DNA of 64,000 nt from Streptosporangium roseum DSM 43021 (GTDB lineage Bacteria > Actinomycetota > Actinomycetes > Streptosporangiales > Streptosporangiaceae): the NCBI RefSeq assembly GCF_000024865.1, contig NC_013595.1, forward strand, positions 6,014,001-6,078,000. The letters are read 5' to 3'. The first letter of the stretch is position 1; each line of letters begins with the position of its first letter. Positions 44,049 through 52,557 of the stretch are shown piece by piece. Made by a program: the position numbers and the translations under genes. Below the pieces are notes generated by a model, which saw nothing but the letters and a program-made list of their open reading frames with translations, made no database searches and was not told the origin of the DNA.

Positions 44049-44077
44049 TTGTCAGGACAAACAATATGTCCTTACAA
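44049..44077 (+). promoter_or_regulatory. Promoter and operator of the island aldolase gene
   Basis: TTGTCA (44049-44054), 17 bases, TTACAA (44072-44077) reads as a -35/-10 pair 23 bases before the ATG. Overlapping it, GGACA-N7-TGTCC forms a dyad. ATATGTCCTTACA (44064-44076) recurs exactly at 52131-52143 before the opposite operon of the island. Confidence 0.6.
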
Positions 44078-44099
44078 ACTCTACCTGCGGAGGATTGCC

Positions 44100-44969
44100 A
44101 TGGCTGCCAGGGTGGGCGAGATCGTGCGCACGCGGGTACACAACCCTGAGGCGATTGCCGAGGCGGCGAAGCGACGCGTGCCGGCGTCTTCCGTGGTGGG
44201 GGAGCATGGCCGGGCGATGATCATCGCTGCGGACCATCCGGCGCGCGGCGCGCTCGGCGCCGGCGGGGATTCGATGGCCATGGCCGATCGGGGCGCGCTC
44301 CTGGACCGGCTCTGCGTGGCGCTGGAACGCCCTGGGGTGACCGGAGTGATGGGCACGGCCGACATCCTGGAAGATCTGCTGCTGCTCGGCGTGCTGGACG
44401 GCAAGTCGGTGTTCGGATCGATGAACCGGGCCGGCCTGGCCGGCTCGACGTTCGAGATCGATGACCGCTTCACCGCCTATGACGCGGAGACCATCGCCTC
44501 CATGGGCTTCGACGGGGGCAAGACGCTGACCCGGATCGCGTTGGATGACGCGGCGACGCCTTCTGTGCTGGAGAACACGGCCCGGGCCGTGAACGAACTC
44601 AACGACCGCAAGCTGATCGCGATGGTCGAACCGTTCATTTCCCGATGGAACAACGGCAAGATCTGCAATGACCTGTCGCCCGAGGCCGTGATCCAGTCGA
44701 TCACGATCGCCTGCGCGCTGGGGCGACGTACCGCCTATACCTGGCTGAAGCTCCCCGTGATCGAGGACATGACCGAGGTTCTGGCGGCATCGACCCTGCC
44801 CGTGTTGCTGCTCGGGGGCGACGGCACCGACCCTGAGCAGGTGTTCGCCAGGTGGGAACGCGCGCTGAAGATGCCCAGCGCGCTGGGCCTGGTGCCTGGC
44901 CGGACGCTGCTGTATCCGGCCGATGGGGACGTGGCCGGTGCTGTGGACAGGGCGGTCAGCCTGTTGTGA
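44100..44969 (+). CDS. Cgl0159-like class I aldolase family protein
   Basis: A 289-residue (beta/alpha)8 protein. MIIAADHPARGALGAGGDSM (about 40-59), the pattern DGGKTLTRI with its Lys (about 140) and LLLGGDGTDPEQVFARWERA resemble the Cgl0159/FbaB-DeoC group of Schiff-base aldolases, some of which lie in inositol or sugar catabolism clusters. Such enzymes form or cleave a C-C bond beta to a carbonyl. CGGAGG lies 5 bases before the ATG at 44100. It converges on the six-gene operon of the same island and shares its operator, so it probably belongs to the same pathway. Confidence 0.82.
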   Translation: MAARVGEIVRTRVHNPEAIAEAAKRRVPASSVVGEHGRAMIIAADHPARGALGAGGDSMAMADRGALLDRLCVALERPGVTGVMGTADILEDLLLLGVLDGKSVFGSMNRAGLAGSTFEIDDRFTAYDAETIASMGFDGGKTLTRIALDDAATPSVLENTARAVNELNDRKLIAMVEPFISRWNNGKICNDLSPEAVIQSITIACALGRRTAYTWLKLPVIEDMTEVLAASTLPVLLLGGDGTDPEQVFARWERALKMPSALGLVPGRTLLYPADGDVAGAVDRAVSLL

Positions 44970-45094
44970 TCCAGGGGGGCGCCTGGCGCATGAAGGTCGC
45001 CTTGGACGGGGTGGCGGACCGTTCAAGGCGGACCGTTCGGGGAAGGCCGCCCTTGGACGGGGCGGCGGCAGGGGGGTCGGTCAAGGCGGATCAT

Positions 45095-46186
45095 TCAATG
45101 ATGGTCGGCTGAGGCGGCCCGGGTCCGTCGCAGGCGGCCTCTCAGGTCCAGCAGGCGCGAGCAGAGCTCCGGGATGTCCCTCGCGTGCACCGCGTTCGGG
45201 AAATCCGGAAGCTCGGACCTGATCGCGAGCGAGGCCCACGCGGAGAACCTGACCTCCCCGTTCTCCTCGACGCTGACCCCGTCCCGCTCCGCCCACGCGC
45301 TGTTCAATGCGACGGCCTGCGCCGGCGACATGTCCGCGGGCAGATCCAATGCGAGGCTCCGCCCGTAGATGCGGACGGGATAACCACCGGGCAGCCCGAG
45401 CGGGCCCGGCAGGCTGGTTCGCACTTCGCGCCCGGTGACGAGGTCCGCCAGCAGCAGCGCGGTGACGTGGCCGGTCACGGCGTTCAACTCGGATCGGGCC
45501 GCGGCGCGCTGACGCCGGAGCAGCGGGCCGACCTCGCGGACCGGCGTCCCATCCAGCCAGGCCAGCGCCTCATCGGCGGCGTGGTCGGGGGTGTGCAGGT
45601 GCCAGTGATGCCCCAGGACCTGAAGGCGTCCCCCGCGGGCCGGGCGGAGTGATTCTCGCAGCGAGGCGGCGAGCAGCGCCACGTTCCCCACGCCGCAGAA
45701 GATCGGCAGTTCAAGCGTTTTGAGCAGCGGATTCACCGCATCGGGAAAGCAGGCGTTGAGGAAGAGGGGAGGTGGGTCCAGGGCGGCGATCGCCGAGGCC
45801 GCTTCGATGGCGACGGCCGCCTGGAGCGGGAGGGTGAGCCCGAAACCGGCGCTGTTCATCAGCGCGGTCCACGCCGAAGGCGAGCGGGTCTTCTCCCAGG
45901 GGGACTGGTACGAGGCACAGTTCAGGACGATCCGCGGACGGGTCTGCCGCAGGATCGAGGAGATGGACTCGGCCGCGTACCGGTCCGCCGACAGGGCGCG
46001 GAACCGCACCGGGGTGCCGCTCGACGCCGCCCGGACATCCGCGACGTAACATACTTCCGCTGAGCTCGACGGCGTCGTCGACACGACGGTCACGACGCAT
46101 TCCGCAGCGCAGACGGCCGCCAGGGAGTAACAGATCGATCGGGTCAGCGAGCCGCTGCCCAGAATCACGATGCCGCGCTCGGCCAT
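45095..46186 (-). CDS. Rossmann-fold NAD(P)-dependent dehydrogenase-like protein
   Basis: A 363-residue protein. RGIVILGSGSLTRSICYSLA at the N-terminus is a dinucleotide-binding GxGxxxR loop, followed by ADVRAASSGTPVRFRALSAD and VLNCASYQSPWEK. The middle NACFPDAVNPLLKTLELPIF with GVGNVALLAAS is reminiscent of saccharopine- or malate-dehydrogenase-like folds where a polar loop contacts substrate. I do not recognise a characterised family. Last gene of the six-gene minus-strand series, 32 bases after the MFS gene stop; GAAGGTG precedes the ATG. Confidence 0.72.
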   Translation of the reverse strand: MAERGIVILGSGSLTRSICYSLAAVCAAECVVTVVSTTPSSSAEVCYVADVRAASSGTPVRFRALSADRYAAESISSILRQTRPRIVLNCASYQSPWEKTRSPSAWTALMNSAGFGLTLPLQAAVAIEAASAIAALDPPPLFLNACFPDAVNPLLKTLELPIFCGVGNVALLAASLRESLRPARGGRLQVLGHHWHLHTPDHAADEALAWLDGTPVREVGPLLRRQRAAARSELNAVTGHVTALLLADLVTGREVRTSLPGPLGLPGGYPVRIYGRSLALDLPADMSPAQAVALNSAWAERDGVSVEENGEVRFSAWASLAIRSELPDFPNAVHARDIPELCSRLLDLRGRLRRTRAASADHH

Positions 46187-46218
46187 CACATCACCTTCCG
46201 AATGTGTCGCGGCTGAGA

Positions 46219-47451
46219 TCACGGGGTGCTCCGCTCCCGGTAGCTCATGACGATGCCGGCGCCCAGGAGGCCGAGCACGGTCAGAGCCGTCAAGGCCGTC
46301 CCGTACCCGCCGGTGCTCTGGACGAGGTAGCCGACCAGCGCGGGGCCGAGTGCGGAGCCCGCGCCGAGTGCGGTGAACAGCAGGCCGAGCAGCCTGCCGA
46401 GGCGTGCCAGGCCGAACTGGTCGGCCAGCACGACGGGGAGGAGGGCGCTGTAGCCGCCGTACATGGTGCCGTGGATGACCGCGAACGCCAGCAACCCCCC
46501 GTAACCCCGCGCGGTCGTCCACACCAGCAGGCCCAGGCCGATCCCCGCATGACAGGCCTTGAAGAGGGCGAGCGACCCGAACCGGTCGGCGAGGGCGGTG
46601 ATCACCAGGCGGCCCGCGATGCTGCTGATGCCGATGGCGGAGATCAGGGCCGCGGCGGCCAGGGCGCCGATGCCCAGGCGCTGCGCCGAGAGAGCGAGGT
46701 GCGCGAACGGAACGTAGTTGGCCATGCAGACGAGCAGCGACGCCACGTAGAGGGTGCGGAATCCACGCGCGGGCGGCCGTTGCGCGGCGATGGGGGCGTC
46801 CGGCGCCTGTGGCGGCCGGCCGACGAGGGCGGCGGCCAGCAGCAGCAGAGCGGCTCCCCCGACGGCGTAGTACTCGTAGGCGTGCCGCCAGCCGAAATGG
46901 CTCACCATCCAGGCCGACAGCGGCGAGCTGACGACCGTGCCGATCCCCACGCCGGTGACCACGCTGCCGGTGGCGACCGTTCGGTAGCGGTCGAACCAGC
47001 GGCCGGTGGCGGTGACCACCGGGACGTACACGCACCCGACTCCCAGCCCAATACCGAGCCCGTAGGCCAGGTACGCCTGCCACAGCGCGTCCGAGATCGC
47101 GGTGAGGTGAAGGCCGAGCCCCAGGCAGACGGCGCCGACGAGCAGCATCAGGCGGGGCCCGGCCCGGTCCGCGACAGGGCCGGTGACGGCGCTCAGGCCG
47201 AACCCCAGCAAGGTCGTGATCGAGAAGACCACGGACGCCGCGCCGTCACCGGCGTGAAAGGCCTGGGCCATGGGCCCGAAGAACTGCCCGTAGCTGTACG
47301 CCAGCCCATAGACCACGGATGCGGCGAGCGTCGCGCCCGCCGCCGCCAGCCACGCGCGGCGCGAGTCTCGCGCGCCCCCGGCAGGCGCGTGCGCGGGCGC
47401 CGACGGACACTCGGCCCCGGCCGCGGCCGGTGGTGTTTCGGGGAACGACAT
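46219..47451 (-). CDS. MFS transporter
   Basis: A 410-residue protein with twelve predicted helices (first at about 29-53, AAGATLAASVVYGLAYSYGQ) and the GRWFDRYRTVATG segment of the monocarboxylate/oxalate-formate (MCT-like) branch. Polar N-terminus is proline-rich. Start ATG 47451 is preferred to GTG 47457 because AGGTGA then has normal spacing. In an island biosynthetic operon it is most likely an exporter, or an importer if the pathway is catabolic. Confidence 0.9.
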   Translation of the reverse strand: MSFPETPPAAAGAECPSAPAHAPAGGARDSRRAWLAAAGATLAASVVYGLAYSYGQFFGPMAQAFHAGDGAASVVFSITTLLGFGLSAVTGPVADRAGPRLMLLVGAVCLGLGLHLTAISDALWQAYLAYGLGIGLGVGCVYVPVVTATGRWFDRYRTVATGSVVTGVGIGTVVSSPLSAWMVSHFGWRHAYEYYAVGGAALLLLAAALVGRPPQAPDAPIAAQRPPARGFRTLYVASLLVCMANYVPFAHLALSAQRLGIGALAAAALISAIGISSIAGRLVITALADRFGSLALFKACHAGIGLGLLVWTTARGYGGLLAFAVIHGTMYGGYSALLPVVLADQFGLARLGRLLGLLFTALGAGSALGPALVGYLVQSTGGYGTALTALTVLGLLGAGIVMSYRERSTP

Positions 47452-47512
47452 GGTCACTCACCTGCGCTTTCTGGCACGCTGCTGAGACGGCCGGGGGGGC
47501 GGGCACGCTCCG

Positions 47513-48175
47513 TCACATCCGGCGGGAGCGGATGTGCTCCGGCACCGGCAGCCCGTCGGGCACCCGCGCCTCAGGCTCGGGGACGCCGAAGGACGTGCGC
47601 ACCGGCAGCAGACCGGCCCACTTGTCCAGGTCGACCTGGTCGCCGTGATCATTGGGCGGCGCGTCGCGGATCTTCACCGACGCCTCGGCCAGGTCCAGGG
47701 TCATGACGGCGACCCGGGCCAGCACCTTGCGGTCCGGTTCGTGCCCGTAGTCCCACGCGCCCGGCGCGAGATGCTCGGCCACGACCCGCATGCCGTGCCG
47801 CTTCTCCTCCTCGCGCAGGAGCCGGCCGGTTCCGTGGACGACGGCCGAGCGGTAGTTCACAGAGTTGTGGTAGACCGAGCGCGCGTAGACGATGGCATCG
47901 AGATGGGTCACCGTCACGCATATCGGCGCTCCGGGGGCGAGGACGCGCGCGCTGCGGGCGCCAGCCGATGCGTGCAGGTACAGCGTGTCGCCCTCGCGGC
48001 CGTACACGCTGGGCAGCACGACAGGTCCGCCGTCCGCGACGAACCCCAGGTGGCAGACGAGCCCGGCGTCCAGCACGTCGTACAGAGCCTGACGGTCGGT
48101 CGCGGCGCGCTCGTGGTAGCGGCGTACGGTGCTGCGTGCCGTGGGTGACAGGGGGCCATGCCCGGTACTGTTCAT
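47513..48175 (-). CDS. Pyridoxamine-5'-phosphate-oxidase-like FMN protein
   Basis: A 220-residue split-barrel protein of the Nim/PPOX-like group: GLVCHLGFVADGGPVVLPSV, TLYLHASAGARSARVL, PICVTVTHLDAIVYARSVYH, NYRSAVVHGTGRLL. Such proteins bind FMN, F420 or heme and reduce or oxidise small molecules; Nim members reduce nitro groups. The C-terminal 45 residues (GLLPVRTSFGVPEPEARVPD) resemble those of flavin-nucleotide-binding proteins of this type. Positioned 29 bases after the preceding gene in the operon. Confidence 0.88.
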   Translation of the reverse strand: MNSTGHGPLSPTARSTVRRYHERAATDRQALYDVLDAGLVCHLGFVADGGPVVLPSVYGREGDTLYLHASAGARSARVLAPGAPICVTVTHLDAIVYARSVYHNSVNYRSAVVHGTGRLLREEEKRHGMRVVAEHLAPGAWDYGHEPDRKVLARVAVMTLDLAEASVKIRDAPPNDHGDQVDLDKWAGLLPVRTSFGVPEPEARVPDGLPVPEHIRSRRM

Positions 48176-48204
48176 GTCGGCCTTCTTTCTGTTCCGCCGG
48201 GCGC

Positions 48205-49557
48205 TTACAGCACGGCCTTGGCGACATCTTCGGCCGAGCGGACCTCGATGACCTGAGACCGTTCCGGCATCTGTTCCGGTTCGGCGACGTACATGCCGGA
48301 GCCGTGCAGCACCACGCCGTCGAAGCCGCAGACCAGGCCCCGGTCCAGGCTGTTGAGCACGCCGGTGAGCCCCATGACCAGCGACCATTCGGCCAGATGG
48401 CGGGGATCGGCGGGAAGCGGCCGGTCGCTGGCCTGGAAGTGGTGTCGTACGGTGCCGTAGCGCTGGACGCACTCCAGCAGCGACACCACGACAGCCGATC
48501 CTCCGTGCTCGGCGATCAGTGCGGTCATCTCCGGCGCGGTGGGCGGATTGCGGGTGTAGAAGGTGGGCTCGAGATTCTCCTGCGGATTCCACGTCACCTG
48601 GGGGAAGTGCGGGGAGCTCCGCTGCTCGTACACCTCGTCGGCGTCGCTGCGCTCCCAGTTCGGCTGCGGGTCATGGCCTTTCGTCTCGGTCAGGTAGTGG
48701 CGGACCATGTCGCTGGTCGCCAGGTGCTGGACCAGGAGGAATCCCGGCTGCGAGTGCGTGATGCCCAGCGCGGCCATGGTGTCGATGCCGTGCTGATAGC
48801 CGAGCAGGCCGTACGCGCTGGAGACGGCGTGCGCGTGCAGGAGCCGGTGGCCAGGCTGGGCGTCGCCGAATTCGTGCTCGTAAAAGGCGCGGCAGGCGTC
48901 GGCCACCTTGTAGTTGGCGATGTCGAGGGAATACCAGACCCTCTCACCCGTCCCGGCCTCAGCTTCGGCGAACGTTCGGCCGATGTTCTTGACGTCGCCG
49001 GCCTCGGGCCCGGAGTAGACGAGGATCGGATTGCGGGCCCGCAGTTCGTCGGACTCGGTGAGAACGTTGCGCCGGAACTTGTACAGCGTGGCCGCCGGCG
49101 TCAGCGTGACGATGCGCAGTTTGTCAGGGGTGGCCAGCTTCAGCTCCAGAGCACGAGCCACGGCGTCGCGCAGGGCGATGGCCTTGTTTCCCGAGGAGGG
49201 GGTGAACAGGAGGACCGATTCGCCGGTCCGATCGATGTGCTGCACCGCCCGGGCCACCATCAGAAGGGACGCCGTGGTCTTGGTCGTACGGGTTCCCGGA
49301 TTCTTCATCAGGTCCAGCAGAACCAGATTCCGGCCGGCGTAACTGCCCAGCGGACTCAGCGAGGCACCGGCGACGGCGAAATACTCCTCCCACGCGTCGG
49401 TCAGCACCGGGTAGGAGAATTCCGGGGCGAAGCCGGTGGATCGGGCCGGTGCGCAGCGCCGGGAGGCCTCCCGCACGCCGTTGTAATAGCGGGTGATGAC
49501 GCTCTCGGAGTCGGTGGTCTTGATTTTGGCCGCGAAATTGCGCGCGCCAAGGCTCAT
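48205..49557 (-). CDS. DUF6002-like protein with fold-type-II PLP-enzyme motifs
   Basis: A 450-residue protein I associate with the uncharacterised DUF6002 family. Two segments recall threonine-synthase/cysteine-synthase enzymes: KNPGTRTTKTTASLLM (about 85-100), where Lys93 could hold PLP as in N-P-x-x-x-x-K-D-R motifs, and LLFTPSSGNKAIALR (about 117-130), like the SSGNxGxA phosphate loop. A C-terminal catalytic Ser/Gly motif is less clear. If real, it would do beta-replacement or elimination on an amino acid. ATG 49557 is chosen over TTG 49578 because AAAGGTG lies seven bases before it. Confidence 0.68.
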   Translation of the reverse strand: MSLGARNFAAKIKTTDSESVITRYYNGVREASRRCAPARSTGFAPEFSYPVLTDAWEEYFAVAGASLSPLGSYAGRNLVLLDLMKNPGTRTTKTTASLLMVARAVQHIDRTGESVLLFTPSSGNKAIALRDAVARALELKLATPDKLRIVTLTPAATLYKFRRNVLTESDELRARNPILVYSGPEAGDVKNIGRTFAEAEAGTGERVWYSLDIANYKVADACRAFYEHEFGDAQPGHRLLHAHAVSSAYGLLGYQHGIDTMAALGITHSQPGFLLVQHLATSDMVRHYLTETKGHDPQPNWERSDADEVYEQRSSPHFPQVTWNPQENLEPTFYTRNPPTAPEMTALIAEHGGSAVVVSLLECVQRYGTVRHHFQASDRPLPADPRHLAEWSLVMGLTGVLNSLDRGLVCGFDGVVLHGSGMYVAEPEQMPERSQVIEVRSAEDVAKAVL

Positions 49558-49606
49558 GGAGTGGCACCTTTCACTCAAAGGAAGGCGTGCGGGTGGGGGG
49601 GCGGAT

Positions 49607-51079
49607 CTAGCAGTGGCGCAGGAGTTGGTCGGCGACGATGCGGGCCTGCCGTCCGATGATGAGCATGGAACTGGTGTAGTAATGGGTGCCTGCTGTCAGA
49701 TGTCCCAGAGCGAACAGGTTCCGGTTCTCGCTCCCGTCCGCTGCCAGGACCCTGTTGGTGTACCGGGCCACGTCCACGCCTCCCAGGGGATGCCGCCGCG
49801 CCACGCCGGTTTTCACCAGGCCCTCGACCAGCGGAATCGCCGCTTCAGGAATGGCCGCGGCGGCCGGGCGCGTCGTGTTGACCACGATGTCGGCCGCGAT
49901 GTCGCCCGCACCGGTCGAGGCGAGAAAGGCGGGAAGCGGGAATTCACCGGGCCTTATCCCGCGGACACCGCGCACGACCCGCAGTTGTCCCGCGTCGGAG
50001 GCCGCCTGCAGCCGGATGGCCGTCCGCTGAGGCATCGGGCTCAGCAGGCTGACGAATTTCCGGTGCCAGCGAGTGAGAAACCGGCGCCGTTCGGCGTCGG
50101 GCATGGCGTGCCAGATGAGCTCGATCGACTCGTGCATCGCCTCGATGATGACGGGCTGCCAGAGTGCGCCGCCGTCGCGGGCCTGCTGGAGCTGGCGGCG
50201 CAGCCGGCGGGCGACTGACTCGCCCGGTACGGCCTCGGCGCACGCGCGGTTCAGGTCCATCCCCGCCTCCCGCAATTCGCGGTCGAGCAGCGCCAGCAGC
50301 CGCTCCCCGGTCATGACCGGGTCGGCCGCCAAGGCGGCGCGAACGGCGGCGTGGGAGAGGTGCCGCAATTCTGGCGCGGTGGCGCTGGTGCGTACGGTCG
50401 GCAGCAGCCCGTTCCTCGACGCCATGGTGATGCCGCCCCGATGGCTGTTCTCCAGCAGGAACAGCACGGTGTCGACGGCGGTCAGACCCGTTCCCAGCAC
50501 CAGGACATGGGCTTTGCGCGGCACGGCGGCCAATTGTGCGCTCAGCGGATAGGAGTCGTTGATATATCCCGGCGACCGGGCCAGCCGGTACACATCGACC
50601 GGCCCTCCGGTGCCCACGCACAGCACCACGCGGTCCAGGCCGTCGAAACGCCGCCCGTCCTCGGTGAGCGCGTGAAAGCCGGCCGGACCCTGGCGCAGCC
50701 GTATTACCGGCGATCTCACCGTGCGCACGCTTTTCCCACGTCCGGCCAGCCGATCGGTGATCTCGGCCGCCACGGCGGCGAGATATTCGCCGAACAGCCG
50801 ACGGGGAAGAAACGCCGCCGGGGAGACAGGGCCTCCGTTCAGGCCGCCCCGTTCCTTGACCCATTGCAGGAAGTGCCCGGGTGAGTCCGACAGTACGGAC
50901 ATGCGCTCGGCTGAGACGTTCAGCAGCGCGATGTCGGAGTCGGGGAGATAGGCCCGGCCGGGCCCGACGTTCTTCGCCGGTTCGAAAACCGTGACGTCGA
51001 GGTCCGGCAGGCGGTCACAGGTGAGTGCGGCCAGCAATGCGACGGCCGCACCGCCGCCCCCGATGATTCCCAGCTTCAT
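49607..51079 (-). CDS. FAD/NAD(P)-binding protein (NAD_binding_9 type)
   Basis: A 490-residue flavoprotein-like enzyme. MKLGIIGGGGAAVALLAALT is the first dinucleotide loop, GPGRAYLPDSDIALLNVSAE is characteristic of the PF13454 (FAD-NAD(P)-binding) group, VLVLGTGLTAVDTVLFLLEN is the second loop, and LFALGHLTAGTHYYTSSMLI near the end is the flavin contact. Relatives occur in amino-acid-derived natural-product loci as putative N-oxygenases or desaturases. Start 51079 follows GAGGG. Second gene in the operon after the dioxygenase. Confidence 0.85.
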   Translation of the reverse strand: MKLGIIGGGGAAVALLAALTCDRLPDLDVTVFEPAKNVGPGRAYLPDSDIALLNVSAERMSVLSDSPGHFLQWVKERGGLNGGPVSPAAFLPRRLFGEYLAAVAAEITDRLAGRGKSVRTVRSPVIRLRQGPAGFHALTEDGRRFDGLDRVVLCVGTGGPVDVYRLARSPGYINDSYPLSAQLAAVPRKAHVLVLGTGLTAVDTVLFLLENSHRGGITMASRNGLLPTVRTSATAPELRHLSHAAVRAALAADPVMTGERLLALLDRELREAGMDLNRACAEAVPGESVARRLRRQLQQARDGGALWQPVIIEAMHESIELIWHAMPDAERRRFLTRWHRKFVSLLSPMPQRTAIRLQAASDAGQLRVVRGVRGIRPGEFPLPAFLASTGAGDIAADIVVNTTRPAAAAIPEAAIPLVEGLVKTGVARRHPLGGVDVARYTNRVLAADGSENRNLFALGHLTAGTHYYTSSMLIIGRQARIVADQLLRHC

Positions 51080-51178
51080 GTCGCCCTCTTCATGCGCGGA
51101 GGTACGGTCGACGGCGGAATTCCGGGCAGCACTGAGCGGCAGCGCGGCCCCCGGTTCCATACGGGATACGCCGCGCCT

Positions 51179-52075
51179 TCAGCGCCGCGTGGTCTCCCGC
51201 TGCTGGGTCACGAACAGGCTGGTGTAATCACCGCCGGACCAGTCCGGTGGCAGGAGACACGGGCGAGGGTCGTGCGCCGCCCACCGGGCCGGCTCGCCGC
51301 GTACGATCTCGCCGGCATGGCTGCTGGGCAGCGGATTCGCGGTATAAGGCATGGAATTGGCCGCGCTGTACACGTTGAGCAACAGCGGCCGGCCGAGGTC
51401 CGACTCGTTCTTGGCCGAGCAGTGCAGGGCCCGGCAGTTGTGAATGGTCACCGACCCGGCCGGCCCCGGGAGATAGACCGCACGGTCGGCGGGCAGCGCG
51501 GCGGCGTCGGAATCGTTCAGCGCCCCCGTCCAGGTGCCGTCGGAGCCGTAGAGGTCGTAGAGTTCGCCTTCATGGCTGCCCGGAATCACGCCGAGCGGCG
51601 CCTGGTCCAGGGAACAGTCGTACAAATAGGTGCCGAAGGTCAGCGAACTGTAGTTGGTGTGCGGCCAGAACTGCACATCCTGGTGCCACTTCACCTCGGC
51701 GCCGCCGCGGGCCCACTTGAAATTCAACTTGGCATGATGGAATTTCACGTCCGGGCCCACCAGGTCGGCCGCGATGTCGGCGAGCGCCGAGTCCCGCGCG
51801 AAGCGCCAGTAATCCGGGTGCTGGTCGACCGGGCTGGTCACGCGCCGTAGCCGGGGGGTTTCGGCAGAGTGCCCCGGCTCGATGTCGAACACCGCGTCGG
51901 AGCGGTCGATCGTCCGGCTGCGCTCGATCATCTCGTCGGTCGCCGCCCGGAGCCGGGTGAGCCACTCGCTGGGGATCACCTCCTCCAGGAGCAGATAGCC
52001 GTTGCTGAAGTAGAACTCCCGCTGCTCTTCCGTCAGGACCTTGGGGGTGATGCGGCGGACCTCGTCGACCAGCAT
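51179..52075 (-). CDS. PhyH-family Fe(II)/2-oxoglutarate dioxygenase
   Basis: A 298-residue dioxygenase. KWHQDVQFWPH supplies His131 and Asp133, GSVTIHNCRALHCSAKNESD supplies the distal His (His218, or less likely His212), and the Arg ten residues later binds 2-oxoglutarate. GVIPGSHEGELYDLYG lines the pocket. PhyH enzymes hydroxylate, halogenate or desaturate small substrates. It is the first gene of the six-gene operon, ~57 bases after an operator-like region, and lacks a strong ribosome-binding site (GAGGAG is ten bases upstream). Confidence 0.92.
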   Translation of the reverse strand: MLVDEVRRITPKVLTEEQREFYFSNGYLLLEEVIPSEWLTRLRAATDEMIERSRTIDRSDAVFDIEPGHSAETPRLRRVTSPVDQHPDYWRFARDSALADIAADLVGPDVKFHHAKLNFKWARGGAEVKWHQDVQFWPHTNYSSLTFGTYLYDCSLDQAPLGVIPGSHEGELYDLYGSDGTWTGALNDSDAAALPADRAVYLPGPAGSVTIHNCRALHCSAKNESDLGRPLLLNVYSAANSMPYTANPLPSSHAGEIVRGEPARWAAHDPRPCLLPPDWSGGDYTSLFVTQQRETTRR

Positions 52076-52130
52076 GTACGTTCTCCTCGACCAGAGACAC
52101 GGACCCGGGGCGTACGCACATCTTTGTGCG

Positions 52131-52177
52131 ATATGTCCTTACATATGGACAAGCTATTGTCCGTATCAGATGTTGTC
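52131..52177 (-). promoter_or_regulatory. Operator/promoter region of the six-gene island operon
   Basis: ATATGTCCTTACA (52131-52143) is identical to 44064-44076. TGTCC-N8-GGACA and GGACA-N6-TGTCC dyads overlap here, and another TTGTCC ends near 52177: several half-sites in under 50 bases, upstream of the dioxygenase gene. This points to a single regulator controlling both island operons. Confidence 0.6.
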
Positions 52178-52270
52178 CAGTGGTTCGATCGATCTTTGTC
52201 GCAGAGCGCGGCCGGCCCGAGAAGGTTCGCAGCAGGCGATGGGCGGAGCCGAACCCGGAGTTGAGGAACA

Positions 52271-52557
52271 GCCATTAGCGCTAGCGTCTCCACCCGCGAA
52301 TGGCTCACCGGGCGCCCATGGATCCAGCAGGTGTTCATCCCCAAGCGGGCCTGCCGGCTCAACCCGCAGGAAGCCTGGTGGCTCGTCTTCCGCCGCCAGG
52401 CCCTGGCCGGGCAGACCTTCGCCGACCCCGTCCAGATCGTCTACGCCACCGCTGTGGCGACCGCCCAGCTCAACACCCGCGCCCACCCCTGGGCCTGGGG
52501 TCGCCCGGCCCCGAGCCTCGTCAGCGCCGACGCCGTTTTATCTACCTGCTTTAAGGA
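52271..52557 (+). pseudogene. IS630-family transposase remnant, right end of island
   Basis: The plus strand encodes VFIPKRACRLNPQEAWWLVF, RRQALAGQTFADPVQIVYAT and TAQLNTRAHPWAWGRPAP, the C-terminal third of an IS630-type DDE transposase. A frameshift follows, after which RRRFIYLL-stop is read in another frame, inside the terminal inverted repeat. The N-terminal two thirds with most of the catalytic core are missing. Confidence 0.82.
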
